Of a stretch of DNA of 64,000 bases, positions 54,785 to 63,874 are shown piece by piece. The notes beneath the pieces are model-generated. The model was not told the DNA's origin. It saw only the letters and a program-made list of their open reading frames with translations, and made no database searches. Both the position numbers and the translations under genes were made by a program. Position 1 is the first letter of the stretch. Each line of letters opens with the position of its first letter. This DNA is from Methanobrevibacter ruminantium M1 (GTDB lineage: Archaea > Methanobacteriota > Methanobacteria > Methanobacteriales > Methanobacteriaceae), in the NCBI RefSeq assembly GCF_000024185.1, contig NC_013790.1, positions 620,001 to 684,000 on the forward strand, read 5' to 3'.

Positions 54785-55132
54785 ATGAAATGTCCGGTTT
54801 GTGGCTGTGAGAATCCAGATGGCTATAAATTTTGTCATGATTGTGGGAATCCTTTGATAATGCCTGATTATGATGAAATGAATAATGATTACCCCTCCTT
54901 TGATAGCAAAAAGCTTATCATAATAGGTTATATAATCGCTATCCTATTCGGTTGGGGAACTTTTATATTAAGTGCCATATTTGGATCCTATGGATTTATC
55001 GGTTTCATCGGGCTCTTTTTCCCAGGATTCATGTTAAATAGCAAGGATTCCAATATCCGAAAGCACGCCTATATCCAATTGGCAATTATGATTGTAGGTA
55101 TACTTGCGACCTTTTTAGTCTTATTTAGATAA
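54785..55132 (+). CDS. Zinc-ribbon protein with two or three transmembrane segments
   Basis: From the ATG at 54785 (MKCPVCG, TTGGGGAAAATATA upstream) the protein is 115 residues; the longer frame to 54725 adds repeat-encoded residues and is less likely. The zinc ribbon is CPVCGCENPDGYKFCHDCG near residues 3-21. It is followed by hydrophobic segments at about 43-60, 65-80 and 93-112. There is no large domain after the membrane part. It shares its layout with the zinc-ribbon protein at 53166. Function is unknown. Confidence 0.7.
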   Translation: MKCPVCGCENPDGYKFCHDCGNPLIMPDYDEMNNDYPSFDSKKLIIIGYIIAILFGWGTFILSAIFGSYGFIGFIGLFFPGFMLNSKDSNIRKHAYIQLAIMIVGILATFLVLFR

Positions 55133-55185
55133 ATCAACTTTATCAGTTTGTTATTTTTCTTAAATATTTTATTTATGGTGTTTAT

Positions 55186-55911
55186 ATGAATAAGAAACTT
55201 AAAATAATCCTTTATATTTTATTGGCTTTAATAATCATTATTGCAGGAATTAGCCTTTGGTATTTGATGGATTATTCTCCTGCAAGTGCAGATGCTAATT
55301 CTCTTATTAATGGAACATCAGAGGTTTCAGTAAGTAAAATAAACAATGGATTGTTCTTAGATGGTCCTGGAAATGATAGCGCTGTCATATTTTATCCTGG
55401 TGCAAAGATAGAATACACTGCATATCTGCCTTTATTAATCAATCTGTCTGCAGATGGTGTAGATTGCTTTTTAGTTGAAATGCCTTTTAATTTAGCATTC
55501 TTTGGAACAAACAGTGCAGATGAAATAATTAATAATGCTTCCTATAATTATTCTAATTGGTATATTGGAGGACATTCCTTAGGAGGAGTCATGGCTTCCC
55601 GCTATGCCCATAATCATTTTGATAAAATCAAAGGAGTGATACTCCTTGCAGCTTATCCTGCAGATAGTTTAGAGAATGGTTCTGTGCTTTCCATTTATGG
55701 ATCCAATGATAAGTCCTTAAATAAGGAATCTTATGATGATGCAAAGAAATATATGCCAAGCAATTTCACTGAATATGTGATAAAAGGTGGAAATCATGCC
55801 CAGTTTGCTTCTTATGGCAATCAAACTGGAGATGGAGTAGCCACTATTTCCGCATACCAGCAAGAAAATGAAACCATTAAAGATATTCTTTTATACATCA
55901 ATGGTTCTTAA
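55186..55911 (+). CDS. Membrane-anchored alpha/beta hydrolase
   Basis: A 241-residue alpha/beta hydrolase fold protein with an N-terminal signal anchor (about residues 5-28, IILYILLALIIIIAGISLWYLM). The nucleophile elbow GGHSLGGVMASRYA is near residue 128, an aspartate in IYGSNDKS near 180 and a histidine in GGNHAQFASYGNQTG near 205 complete the triad. An extracytoplasmic esterase/lipase-type hydrolase is expected; the substrate is unknown. The layout resembles bacterial membrane-linked alpha/beta hydrolases of the DUF3887/BAAT-like kind. Confidence 0.8.
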   Translation: MNKKLKIILYILLALIIIIAGISLWYLMDYSPASADANSLINGTSEVSVSKINNGLFLDGPGNDSAVIFYPGAKIEYTAYLPLLINLSADGVDCFLVEMPFNLAFFGTNSADEIINNASYNYSNWYIGGHSLGGVMASRYAHNHFDKIKGVILLAAYPADSLENGSVLSIYGSNDKSLNKESYDDAKKYMPSNFTEYVIKGGNHAQFASYGNQTGDGVATISAYQQENETIKDILLYINGS

Positions 55912-56315
55912 GTTCTTTGTTTTTTATTATAATCATTTTTACTTTTTTATTTATATTTAGGCATTTATTTCTTCTTAATTTTTATTTTTTTAATTTATAT
56001 TTGACCTTATTTTTTCTTAATTTTTTTTTTTTTTTTTTATTTAGTGTTAAGCCTTTAATTATTCTTAATTTTTATTTTTTTTTAATAAGTTTTTACTAGT
56101 TTAGTTTTTAAAAAGCATTTTATACAAAACTCTTTAATAGATTAAAAAACAAATATAAATATATTATCAAATAATTATATTAAAATAATTATTTTTAAAT
56201 GATTATTTTAGAACTAATTATTCACTATTTCAACTTTTAATTATGCTAATTTATTAATGACAAATCAACTTTAATTACGCTGATTAATTTATAAAAAATA
56301 TAAAAACTGATTATT
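55912..56315 (+). other. AT-rich gap with T-rich repeats upstream of alaS
   Basis: TTTATTTCTTCTTAATTTTTATTTTTTTAA-type units recur around 55960-56095 with T runs of up to fifteen. The remaining 220 bases are AT-rich with AAATAATTATATT repeats and no gene. A short Phe-rich frame in the T runs is filler. Confidence 0.55.
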
Positions 56316-59048
56316 ATGCTTAAAATATTTGAAGATTTAGGATATAAGAAACAAATATGTAAGACTTGTGGTCAAGAGTTCTATTCACAAGTGGACAGAG
56401 ACACATGCGGAGACGCTCCATGTGACGAATATGGATTTATCGGAAATCCAGCTACTGACAAGCCTTATGATTTATACGGAATCCAAGAGACTTTTAGAAC
56501 TTTCCTAGAAAAAGAGGGCCATGAACCTATTAGTCGTTATCCAATTCTTGCAAAAAGATGGAGAGATGACGTATTCTTAGTTGGAGCTTCAATATTTTGC
56601 TTCCAACCTTGGGTAACCTCCGGTTTGGTGGAACCTCCAGCTAATCCTCTTGAAGTTGAACAGCCATCCATACGCTTGAACGATGTGGATAATGTAGGCC
56701 GTACCGGAAGGCACATGACCTGCTTTACAATGGGTTCACATACTGTAATCAATAAGCCTGATAACTTTATCTATTGGGAAGATGAGACAATACGCCTTTG
56801 CCATGAGTTCTTCAAGTCAATCGGAATCAATACAGAAGAGCTTACCTTTATCAAGTCATGGTGGAAAGGTGGAGGAAACGAAGGCCCATGTTATGAGGTA
56901 TGCTGCCGTGGGGTAGAGCTTGCAACCCTTGTATTCATGCAATATAAGACCCTTGAAAACGGAGATAAGGAAGAGATTCCAATCAAGGTTGTGGATACCG
57001 GATACGGACTTGAGAGGATTGCATGGATTTCCCAAGGAACTCCAACTGCATATGATGCCTGTTTTGCTCCGGTTGTTGATAAGCTGAAGGAAATCACTAA
57101 TGTATCCGTTAACGAAGAGATTTTAGCTAGAAATGCTGAGATTGCAGGAATGATGGATATTGAGGATATTGGTGATATTCGTGATCTTCGCCAACAGGTA
57201 GCTGACAGCTTAAACATCAGTCTTGAAGAGTACTTGGAAAATGCAGAGCCTATGGAAGCTATCTATATCATTGCAGATCATACAAGATGCTTGGCATTTA
57301 TGCTGGCTGATGGAATCATTCCATCCAACGTTAAGGAAGGATACCTTGCAAGGCTTGTATTAAGAAGAACTATCAGATTCATGAAGGAATTAGAGATGGA
57401 AGAGTCTCTATCTGACATTATGGCCATTCAGCTTGACTTCTTAAGGGAATTCTATCCTGAAATCGCCGAGTCCCAAGAGCATATCATGAACATCATCAAC
57501 CTTGAAGAGGAAAGATATGCAAAAACCATTGAAAAGGGTAAAAAGACTGTTAAGAGAACAATCAAACGTCTTAAAAAAGAAGGAAAAACTTCCATGCCTC
57601 TTGAAACATTGATTGATTTATACGACGCTCAAGGAATGCCTCCAGAAACTGTAGAAGAGCTTGCAAGTGGAGATAAGGACTTTGAGGTCTTTGTGCCAGA
57701 TAATTTCTTTACAATCGTAGCGGATATGCACGAAGAGGATAAGGTAGCTAAAAAAGAGACCTTTGAGCTTGATGTTCCAGAGACTGAGCTTGACTTCTAT
57801 AAGGACATCTATCAAAAGGAATCTGATGGAACAATCATTGAAGTCGTTGAAAAAGATGGCAATTTAAACATTATTCTTGATAGGACAATATTCTACCCTG
57901 AAGGGGGAGGTCAGCCTTCAGACATTGGTATAATTTCTATAGAAGGCACAATCTATGAGGTTGTCTATGCTGAAAAGTTAGATGGTGTTGTATTGCATAG
58001 GATAGCCACAAAAGAGGATGAGGATGTGGCTTCCCTTGTAGAGGACTTAAGGAAATATATTGGAACTGAAGTCCATATGGCAATCAATTGGAATAGGAGA
58101 ATAACCCTTGCAAGGCATCACACAGGTACTCACCTTGTAATTGCAGCTGCTAGAAAGATTTTAGGCCAGCACATCTGGCAGGCAGGTGCACAGAAGGGTC
58201 TTGCACGTTCCCGTATCGATTTGGCTCATTATAAACGTATCACCATAGGGGAATTGGATGAGATTGAGAAATTGGCTAATGAGTATGTGATGATGAACAT
58301 TGACTTGGATATCAATTGGCTAAGCCGTGATGATGCAGAGAAGAAATATGGTTTGATATTATACCAAGGTGGTGTAGTGCCAGGCTCTCAAATCAGGGTA
58401 GTTAAGATTCCAGGCATAGACGTTCAGGCATGTGCAGGTACTCACCTTTCCAGAACCGGTGAGGTAGGTCCAATTAAAATCAATAAGACTGAAAGGGTTC
58501 AGGATGGTGTTGAAAGGATTGATTTCTCAGCAGGTCTTGCAGCTATTGATTCCATTCAAAATGATAAGGCAATCATAAAGGAAAGTAGTGATGTATTTAG
58601 TGTAACCAATGATCAATTGCCTAAAACCTGTGAAAGGTTCTTCAATGAATGGAAAGCTCAAAAGAATGAGATTGCAAGGCTTCAAAAGGAAATTGCTAAT
58701 TTAAAGGTCAGCACACTTGCAGAAAATGCATTTGAAGTTAATGGATTGAAAGTGCTTAAGGAAATCCTTGATGCAAACATTAAAGAGCTTCAAAAGATAG
58801 CCACTGACTTTACAGACAATGACAAGGTTGATTTGGTCTTCATTGGTAATAATGAGGGTAAGATTGTAGGTTCAGCAAGTAAGAATGCTATTGATAGTGG
58901 AGTTCAAGTTAATAATATTATTAAGGAAGCTGCTTCCCTACTTGGTGGTGGCGGCGGAGGCCGTCCAACTTTAGCTCAAGGTGCAGGTCCTAATGCAGAT
59001 AAGATGGCTGATGCTTTAGATTTGGCTGTTGAGTTATTGAATAAATAA
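56316..59048 (+). CDS. alaS: Alanyl-tRNA synthetase
   Basis: A 910-residue archaeal AlaS. The N-terminal segment with CKTCG/CGDAPCDEYG is the archaeal zinc-like module, followed by the class II catalytic core, tRNA-recognition helices, and an editing domain with RHHTGTHL (near residue 600) and CAGTHLSR (near 708). A C-terminal DHHA1-like module (LLGGGGGGRPTLAQGAG) ends the chain. Lengths of about 900 are normal. The ribosome site is weak, AATATTTGAA aside. The end lies 70 bases before the surface protein gene. Confidence 0.97.
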   Translation: MLKIFEDLGYKKQICKTCGQEFYSQVDRDTCGDAPCDEYGFIGNPATDKPYDLYGIQETFRTFLEKEGHEPISRYPILAKRWRDDVFLVGASIFCFQPWVTSGLVEPPANPLEVEQPSIRLNDVDNVGRTGRHMTCFTMGSHTVINKPDNFIYWEDETIRLCHEFFKSIGINTEELTFIKSWWKGGGNEGPCYEVCCRGVELATLVFMQYKTLENGDKEEIPIKVVDTGYGLERIAWISQGTPTAYDACFAPVVDKLKEITNVSVNEEILARNAEIAGMMDIEDIGDIRDLRQQVADSLNISLEEYLENAEPMEAIYIIADHTRCLAFMLADGIIPSNVKEGYLARLVLRRTIRFMKELEMEESLSDIMAIQLDFLREFYPEIAESQEHIMNIINLEEERYAKTIEKGKKTVKRTIKRLKKEGKTSMPLETLIDLYDAQGMPPETVEELASGDKDFEVFVPDNFFTIVADMHEEDKVAKKETFELDVPETELDFYKDIYQKESDGTIIEVVEKDGNLNIILDRTIFYPEGGGQPSDIGIISIEGTIYEVVYAEKLDGVVLHRIATKEDEDVASLVEDLRKYIGTEVHMAINWNRRITLARHHTGTHLVIAAARKILGQHIWQAGAQKGLARSRIDLAHYKRITIGELDEIEKLANEYVMMNIDLDINWLSRDDAEKKYGLILYQGGVVPGSQIRVVKIPGIDVQACAGTHLSRTGEVGPIKINKTERVQDGVERIDFSAGLAAIDSIQNDKAIIKESSDVFSVTNDQLPKTCERFFNEWKAQKNEIARLQKEIANLKVSTLAENAFEVNGLKVLKEILDANIKELQKIATDFTDNDKVDLVFIGNNEGKIVGSASKNAIDSGVQVNNIIKEAASLLGGGGGGRPTLAQGAGPNADKMADALDLAVELLNK

Positions 59049-59118
59049 TCTTTTGAATAAATAATTTATATAATAAAAAGGATGAGGATGTTTAATTTTC
59101 TTTAAAGTTTTTGATATT

Positions 59119-61566
59119 ATGATTAAAAAGATAACGATTTTGTCAGTTATTCTGATTCTGTTTTTAGCAGTTTCAACGGTAGCTGCAATTGATGTGGATA
59201 CGAATGATAATTTGGATGATGGTAGTTCTTCTAATTCAGATTTAATTAGTTCTTCTTCATTGGATTCTTCTAGTTCTGATGATGTTTCTTCTGGTTCTAG
59301 TGAGGTTTCTAGTTCTGATGAATCACTTGATGGAAATAATTTGTCTGATGGTAATGTTTCTTCTTCTGATGAGTCTGTTGGTGCTGATAATTTGTCTGAT
59401 GGTAATGTTTCTTCTTCTGATGAGTCTGTTGGTGCTGATAATTTGTCTGATGATGAGTCATCTTCTGATGCTCTATCTGAAGAATTGCCTAAAACTGAAA
59501 CAGTCATTAAAGCAGACCCAATAAATTATAATTATGCTTCAGTTAAAGGATTAACCATTAATCTAACAGATTCTGCGGGACTTGCTTTATCCAATAAGAC
59601 TTTGACTGTCAAGGTCAGTGCTTTAAATAAGACTTCTAATCTGACTACCAATTCTAAAGGACAGGCTATCTTTAAGCTAAGCGCTTCTGTTGGATCATAT
59701 GATGTTTTTATTTCTTTTACTGGGGATGAAAGCTATGCTCCATCCAATGCAAGTTCTAAAATAACTATCAAAAAGTCCTCAACAAAGATTAAATTGAGCA
59801 ATATTCACGGATATTTGACTATTTCAAATTATGTAAGTGTCACATTACTGGATTCTGCTGGAAAGCCTATAAAAAGCAAATCAGTAACAATTCAAGTTAA
59901 TAAGGCAAAATATAATGTCAAAACAGACAGCAAAGGCATTGCTAAAGTCAAGGTTGCAAATAAGATTGGAACTTACTCTGTGAATGCTAAATTCAGTGGA
60001 GATAAGAATTATTACGCCTCTTCAAATAGCTCCAAATTGACAATAACTAAAATGAAGGTTTATATTAAGGCTCCATCTGTAAAGTATTATATGACAAACA
60101 GCTCTGCTCCTTATTTGACAATTAACCTGACTAACGTTAAAGGCAGTCCACTTGCAAAAAAGAAAGTCTCTGTTAAGATAGGCAAAAAGACTTATACATT
60201 AAAGACCAATTCACAGGGAATCGCTAAATTCAAGTTCACTAAGAAAGTGTCAAGCTATAATTGTAAGATTAATTTTAAGGCCACTTCCAATTTCTATGGT
60301 GCATCTGTAAATTCAAAGATGACTATTCAAAAGATGCCAACCTCCCTTAAGGCACCTAGCGTTAGCATTAATTCAACTAACTATGGAAAAGTTCTAATAA
60401 GCTTAAAGGATGGAAAGGGAAAAGCCTTGAAAAATACTACAGTCACTGTAAATGTCACTGAACTTAAGAAGGTTTTCACCCTAAAGACAAATGCCAGCGG
60501 AGTTGCCACATTTAGCTTTAATGGTGAAAAGACATTCAATCTTAAAATAAAGTATGCAGGAAATAAGAATTATGCAGCAAGCTCTGTAAGTTCTAAAATA
60601 AACGTTAAACAGATTAAGGTAAAGCTCAGCGATGTCATTGGTGCATCAAGGGTATTGATTGACTATGTAAACAGAACAAAGGACTTGCCTTCAAATGTCC
60701 AATATAATAATTATAATTTCACTGTCACTCAGCTTACATATTTGGCTTCTAAGGCAGTTAAAAATATAAACAATAAGAATTATGGAGATATTGTTCTTAT
60801 TTCTGTTCCAAAAAGCTATAAGTCCTCTGGAGAGATTTATGATACAGTTTATAAGAAGGACTTTGTTAAGATAGCAAATAGCGTTGTCGGATCTTCTTAC
60901 AATTATAAGAATAAGGAGTATGTAAGCTATTCCATTTATAAGGTTCCATTTAAGGTATATTCCATTAGCTTTGCTAAGGTTCTAAACTTCTATGGAAATA
61001 ATAAGAAATTGCCTAATTATTCACTCTTTACCCTTGCAGACTTTGCTAAGGTTAAAGATAATGGAGGATATAATTTCTATCTGACAACTGATAATATTGC
61101 AGGTAAGAAATCTGATTTGAATATGCTTAAGAGCTTAGCTAAGACCTTAAAATCCATGGGATATAATGCAGTCATTGTAGGTATCGGTCCGGATATACAT
61201 AATGTGGCTTATAGGTATGGATGTACTGGAAACAATTCTGTTTTGCTTGCTTGCTTCGGCGGAGTTGATGTAGGATGCATAGAAGAATGGGCTGGCGATT
61301 TAGGTGACTTGAATGGTCATTCATTTGTCAATAGCTATCAAGGAGCTCATGTTTTAGGATTATGGTTTACTAAGCCATATGGTGCATCTGTAAGCTTGAA
61401 TAAGAAGGTAGGCATTGCATGGGATGCAGATTATGGTTTCCCATTAAACACTCCGGCTAAATATATGAAAAGTCATAATATTAGCTATATTGAGACTGGA
61501 ACTGTTGCAAATGCATGTAAATTGTTAAGCGAGGGTAAAATGGGTGGTCCTCAATTGATTAGCTAA
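59119..61566 (+). CDS. Secreted surface protein with Ig-like repeats and pseudomurein-binding repeats
   Basis: An 815-residue adhesin-like protein. Signal peptide at 1-24; Ser/Asp-rich region at about 28-125 with two exact 17-residue repeats; four Ig-like beta domains at about 127-218, 219-312, 313-409 and 410-500. Two pseudomurein-binding-repeat-like segments follow (LIDYVNRTKDLPSNVQYNNY near 505-550, VLNFYGNNKKLPNYSLFTLADFAKV near 610-645). Then comes a conserved-looking C-terminal domain of about 170 residues that I cannot name (IVGIGPDIHNVAYRYG, GGVDVGCIEEW, AWDADYGFPLN). It is likely exported and held in the cell wall. The ribosome site is weak. Confidence 0.85.
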   Translation: MIKKITILSVILILFLAVSTVAAIDVDTNDNLDDGSSSNSDLISSSSLDSSSSDDVSSGSSEVSSSDESLDGNNLSDGNVSSSDESVGADNLSDGNVSSSDESVGADNLSDDESSSDALSEELPKTETVIKADPINYNYASVKGLTINLTDSAGLALSNKTLTVKVSALNKTSNLTTNSKGQAIFKLSASVGSYDVFISFTGDESYAPSNASSKITIKKSSTKIKLSNIHGYLTISNYVSVTLLDSAGKPIKSKSVTIQVNKAKYNVKTDSKGIAKVKVANKIGTYSVNAKFSGDKNYYASSNSSKLTITKMKVYIKAPSVKYYMTNSSAPYLTINLTNVKGSPLAKKKVSVKIGKKTYTLKTNSQGIAKFKFTKKVSSYNCKINFKATSNFYGASVNSKMTIQKMPTSLKAPSVSINSTNYGKVLISLKDGKGKALKNTTVTVNVTELKKVFTLKTNASGVATFSFNGEKTFNLKIKYAGNKNYAASSVSSKINVKQIKVKLSDVIGASRVLIDYVNRTKDLPSNVQYNNYNFTVTQLTYLASKAVKNINNKNYGDIVLISVPKSYKSSGEIYDTVYKKDFVKIANSVVGSSYNYKNKEYVSYSIYKVPFKVYSISFAKVLNFYGNNKKLPNYSLFTLADFAKVKDNGGYNFYLTTDNIAGKKSDLNMLKSLAKTLKSMGYNAVIVGIGPDIHNVAYRYGCTGNNSVLLACFGGVDVGCIEEWAGDLGDLNGHSFVNSYQGAHVLGLWFTKPYGASVSLNKKVGIAWDADYGFPLNTPAKYMKSHNISYIETGTVANACKLLSEGKMGGPQLIS
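59341..59450 (+). repeat. 51 bp in-frame tandem repeat in the surface protein gene
   Basis: TTGTCTGATGGTAATG starts at 59341 and again at 59392, with a third partial copy at 59443; each full copy adds 17 residues (DNLSDGNVSSSDESVGA). The identity of the copies suggests recent expansion, and the copy number may vary between strains without shifting the frame. Confidence 0.9.
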
Positions 61567-61931
61567 CCAATTAGAGGATTTTTTATTTTTTTTCCTATTT
61601 TGCTAATTTTTACGAATTTTATTTTTTTACTTAAATTCTTGTTATTTTTTTTTAATTTTCTTATTTTTAGTTCAGTTCTTAGATTTTATAACAATAGTTA
61701 TATTTATAAACTATAAAGTAAATATATTAAAAAGATTAAAAGAATATTTATAGAATATTTATATTGGTCTATAGAATTTTAGTATATTATGGTATATTTG
61801 TAGAATATCTATGGAATATTTATTTAATTGCTTGAATTTTATTAATGATGATATATTTTTATGTAGGATTTGATTATTGTATTCTTTAAATAGTTTTAAT
61901 TGCTGATTTATTAATTTTTATGAGGTATTTT
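61567..61931 (+). other. AT-rich gap upstream of thiI
   Basis: 365 bases with no gene. It has T runs after the surface protein and a series of GAATATTTATA-type words between 61741 and 61825 (four copies), then a ribosome site GAGGT at 61922. TATA-like words are numerous, so a promoter cannot be fixed. Confidence 0.5.
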
Positions 61932-63080
61932 ATGAATTATGATTTAATCATTGCTCGATATGGTGAAGTAGCATTAAAAAGTAATCGAGTAAGGCGCAGA
62001 TTTGAAAGTCGTTTAGTAAATAATATAAAAGCGTCAATAGATGCGGAAGTGAAGGTTAACCAAGCAAGAATTTACATCTTTCCAAAAGAGTTTGATGATG
62101 CAATAGAGAAACTGGAGAGGATATTTGGAATTGTATCATATTCTCCTGCAATATCCACCAAATCCACTTTTGAGGATATTGAAAAAACTGTTGGGGAATA
62201 TGCAGAGCATCTTTATGAAGAAGGTCTTTTGGATGAGAACACTAAATTTGCAATAAGCTGCAGAAGGGTAGGTCAACATGAATTCTCTTCACAGGAAATG
62301 GCTGCTTTTGCAGGGGCTGTTGTAGTTCGCAAATACTCTTGTCCTGTTGACTTGTCAAATCCAGAACTTACTATCTATCTTGAAGTAAGAGACGGCGATG
62401 CTTATGTTTATCACGAAAAGATTGAAGGTCCGGGAGGCCTTCCTCTTGGAACTCAAGGAAAGGTCGTTTCACTTGTATCAAGTGGAATAGACTCTCCTGT
62501 AGCTACATATCTTATGATGAAAAGAGGCTGTCAGGTTATTGCTTTATATTGTGATAATGAGCCTTATACTTCTCCTGAGGCACTGCAGAACTTTAATGAC
62601 TTGATAGATCAATTGAATCTATATGCAAGCGGAGCTCCAATCAAAAGAAGGGTTGTAAAATATGGAGAATACCTTTCCACCTGTAAGGCGGAGGCTCCAG
62701 ATAAGATGACTTGTGTTCTCTGCAAGTCTGGAATGTATAAGTTAGCTGGCAAATTGGCTAAAAAGCTTAATGCAGAGGCTGTTATTGATGGAAGCAGCTT
62801 AGGTCAGGTAGCTTCCCAGACACTTCCAAACATACTTGCAACCCGTGAGGATCTTGATGTTCCGGTTTTAAGTCCCCTTATAGGTCTTGATAAATTGGAG
62901 ATAACTAGAATTGCAGAGAAAATTGGCACATTCGAGATTTCCAAAAGGGATGATGGGGGCTGCAAGGCAGTTCCAAGGTATCCTGAAACAAATGCAGATT
63001 TGGAATTTGTAAAACAGGTAAAAGAAGAGATGAATCAGGATGAAGAGCTTGAAAAGGCTTTTAAGACCATTGTTTATTAG
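61932..63080 (+). CDS. thiI: tRNA 4-thiouridine synthetase ThiI
   Basis: A 382-residue protein from the ATG at 61932 (GAGGT just upstream; an ATG 12 bases earlier overlaps that site). The N-terminal ferredoxin-like and THUMP domains (residues 1-165) are followed by the PP-loop SSGIDSPVA near 178. It has the archaeal C-terminal CVLCKSGMYKLAGKLAKKLNAE with a CxxC pair near residue 255 that supplies sulfur relay chemistry in methanogens lacking the rhodanese domain. It makes s4U8 in tRNA. No thiamine gene is next to it. Confidence 0.94.
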   Translation: MNYDLIIARYGEVALKSNRVRRRFESRLVNNIKASIDAEVKVNQARIYIFPKEFDDAIEKLERIFGIVSYSPAISTKSTFEDIEKTVGEYAEHLYEEGLLDENTKFAISCRRVGQHEFSSQEMAAFAGAVVVRKYSCPVDLSNPELTIYLEVRDGDAYVYHEKIEGPGGLPLGTQGKVVSLVSSGIDSPVATYLMMKRGCQVIALYCDNEPYTSPEALQNFNDLIDQLNLYASGAPIKRRVVKYGEYLSTCKAEAPDKMTCVLCKSGMYKLAGKLAKKLNAEAVIDGSSLGQVASQTLPNILATREDLDVPVLSPLIGLDKLEITRIAEKIGTFEISKRDDGGCKAVPRYPETNADLEFVKQVKEEMNQDEELEKAFKTIVY

Positions 63081-63206
63081 AAAAGATTATTTGAATAGAT
63101 TGGAGAGTTAAAGTTATTTATAAATTTTTTTTTAATAAAAATCGATTGAATTTTGGGATTTAAAGTTTTTCAAAGTTTTTTTTTAATAATGGATTAGGTG
63201 TATTCT

Positions 63207-63833
63207 ATGAGGGATTGTAGCAATTGCAATAGGGAATCTTGCCTTTTGCAGAAAGTAGCAGGAATAATAATGGTTTTTGGCAGCTTATACTATATTCTTG
63301 CTGAATTGATTTCAGCAGGATTTTTCAATGATTCCTTAATCAACACCTATCTTTTTCATACCATTTCAGAATTGGGAGTTCCTGTGGCCAATTCTCCTTT
63401 ATCCTTTTTAATGAATTCTGCTTTTATTCTAATTGGAATTACTCTTTTATTAGGTTATTTTGCTAAGTTTAGGGATTTTATTATAAAATATAAATTAATC
63501 ATTTCCATTTTGGCGGTCATTACAGCTCTTGGAGTGATAATTGTTGGCTTTATTCATGCTGGAAATCCATTGACTGATGGCTATCATAGTTTAGGCGCTG
63601 TTATGGCTATCCTTGGCGGAAATGTGATGCTGATTCTTGTTTCAAGAGCTATGGCTGAATTTGAAAGCTATCAGAAAATCACTTTTATATTGGGAATTAT
63701 TGGATTTATTGTCTTTTGGATAATGTTTTTCAATCTAGAAAGCCTTTATATGCCTGTCTTTGAAAGATTATCTGTTTATACCTTAATAATCTGGAATTTT
63801 ATGACTGGTTTTTATTTGTATAAAAATAGTTAA
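63207..63833 (+). CDS. DUF998 family membrane protein
   Basis: From the ATG at 63207 (TAGGTG upstream) 208 residues with six hydrophobic segments. The motif near residue 50 (HTISELGVP...SPLSFLMNSAFI) and later FIHAGNPLTDGYHSLGAVMAILGGNVMLIL are the DUF998 hallmarks. A short Cys-rich N-terminus (CSNCNRESCLLQ) precedes the first helix. The function of the family is unknown. Confidence 0.85.
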   Translation: MRDCSNCNRESCLLQKVAGIIMVFGSLYYILAELISAGFFNDSLINTYLFHTISELGVPVANSPLSFLMNSAFILIGITLLLGYFAKFRDFIIKYKLIISILAVITALGVIIVGFIHAGNPLTDGYHSLGAVMAILGGNVMLILVSRAMAEFESYQKITFILGIIGFIVFWIMFFNLESLYMPVFERLSVYTLIIWNFMTGFYLYKNS

Positions 63834-63843
63834 CTTTTATTTT

Positions 63844-63852
63844 GTTTATATA
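63844..63852 (+). promoter_or_regulatory. TATA box before the last gene
   Basis: GTTTATATATTAAAAAA gives a good box A only about 27 bases before the ATG at 63875, so this mRNA may be leaderless or nearly so. Confidence 0.45.
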
Positions 63853-63874
63853 TTAAAAAATACATACTATAATT

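Noticed and set aside
55917-56099. 60-residue Phe-rich frame after the hydrolase
   Set aside because: T-run filler without a start signal.
59034-59507. 157-residue minus-strand frame opposite the start of the surface protein gene
   Set aside because: Its Ser/Glu/Asp repeats are the antisense image of the SD-rich repeat; the plus-strand gene has a clear signal peptide and domains.
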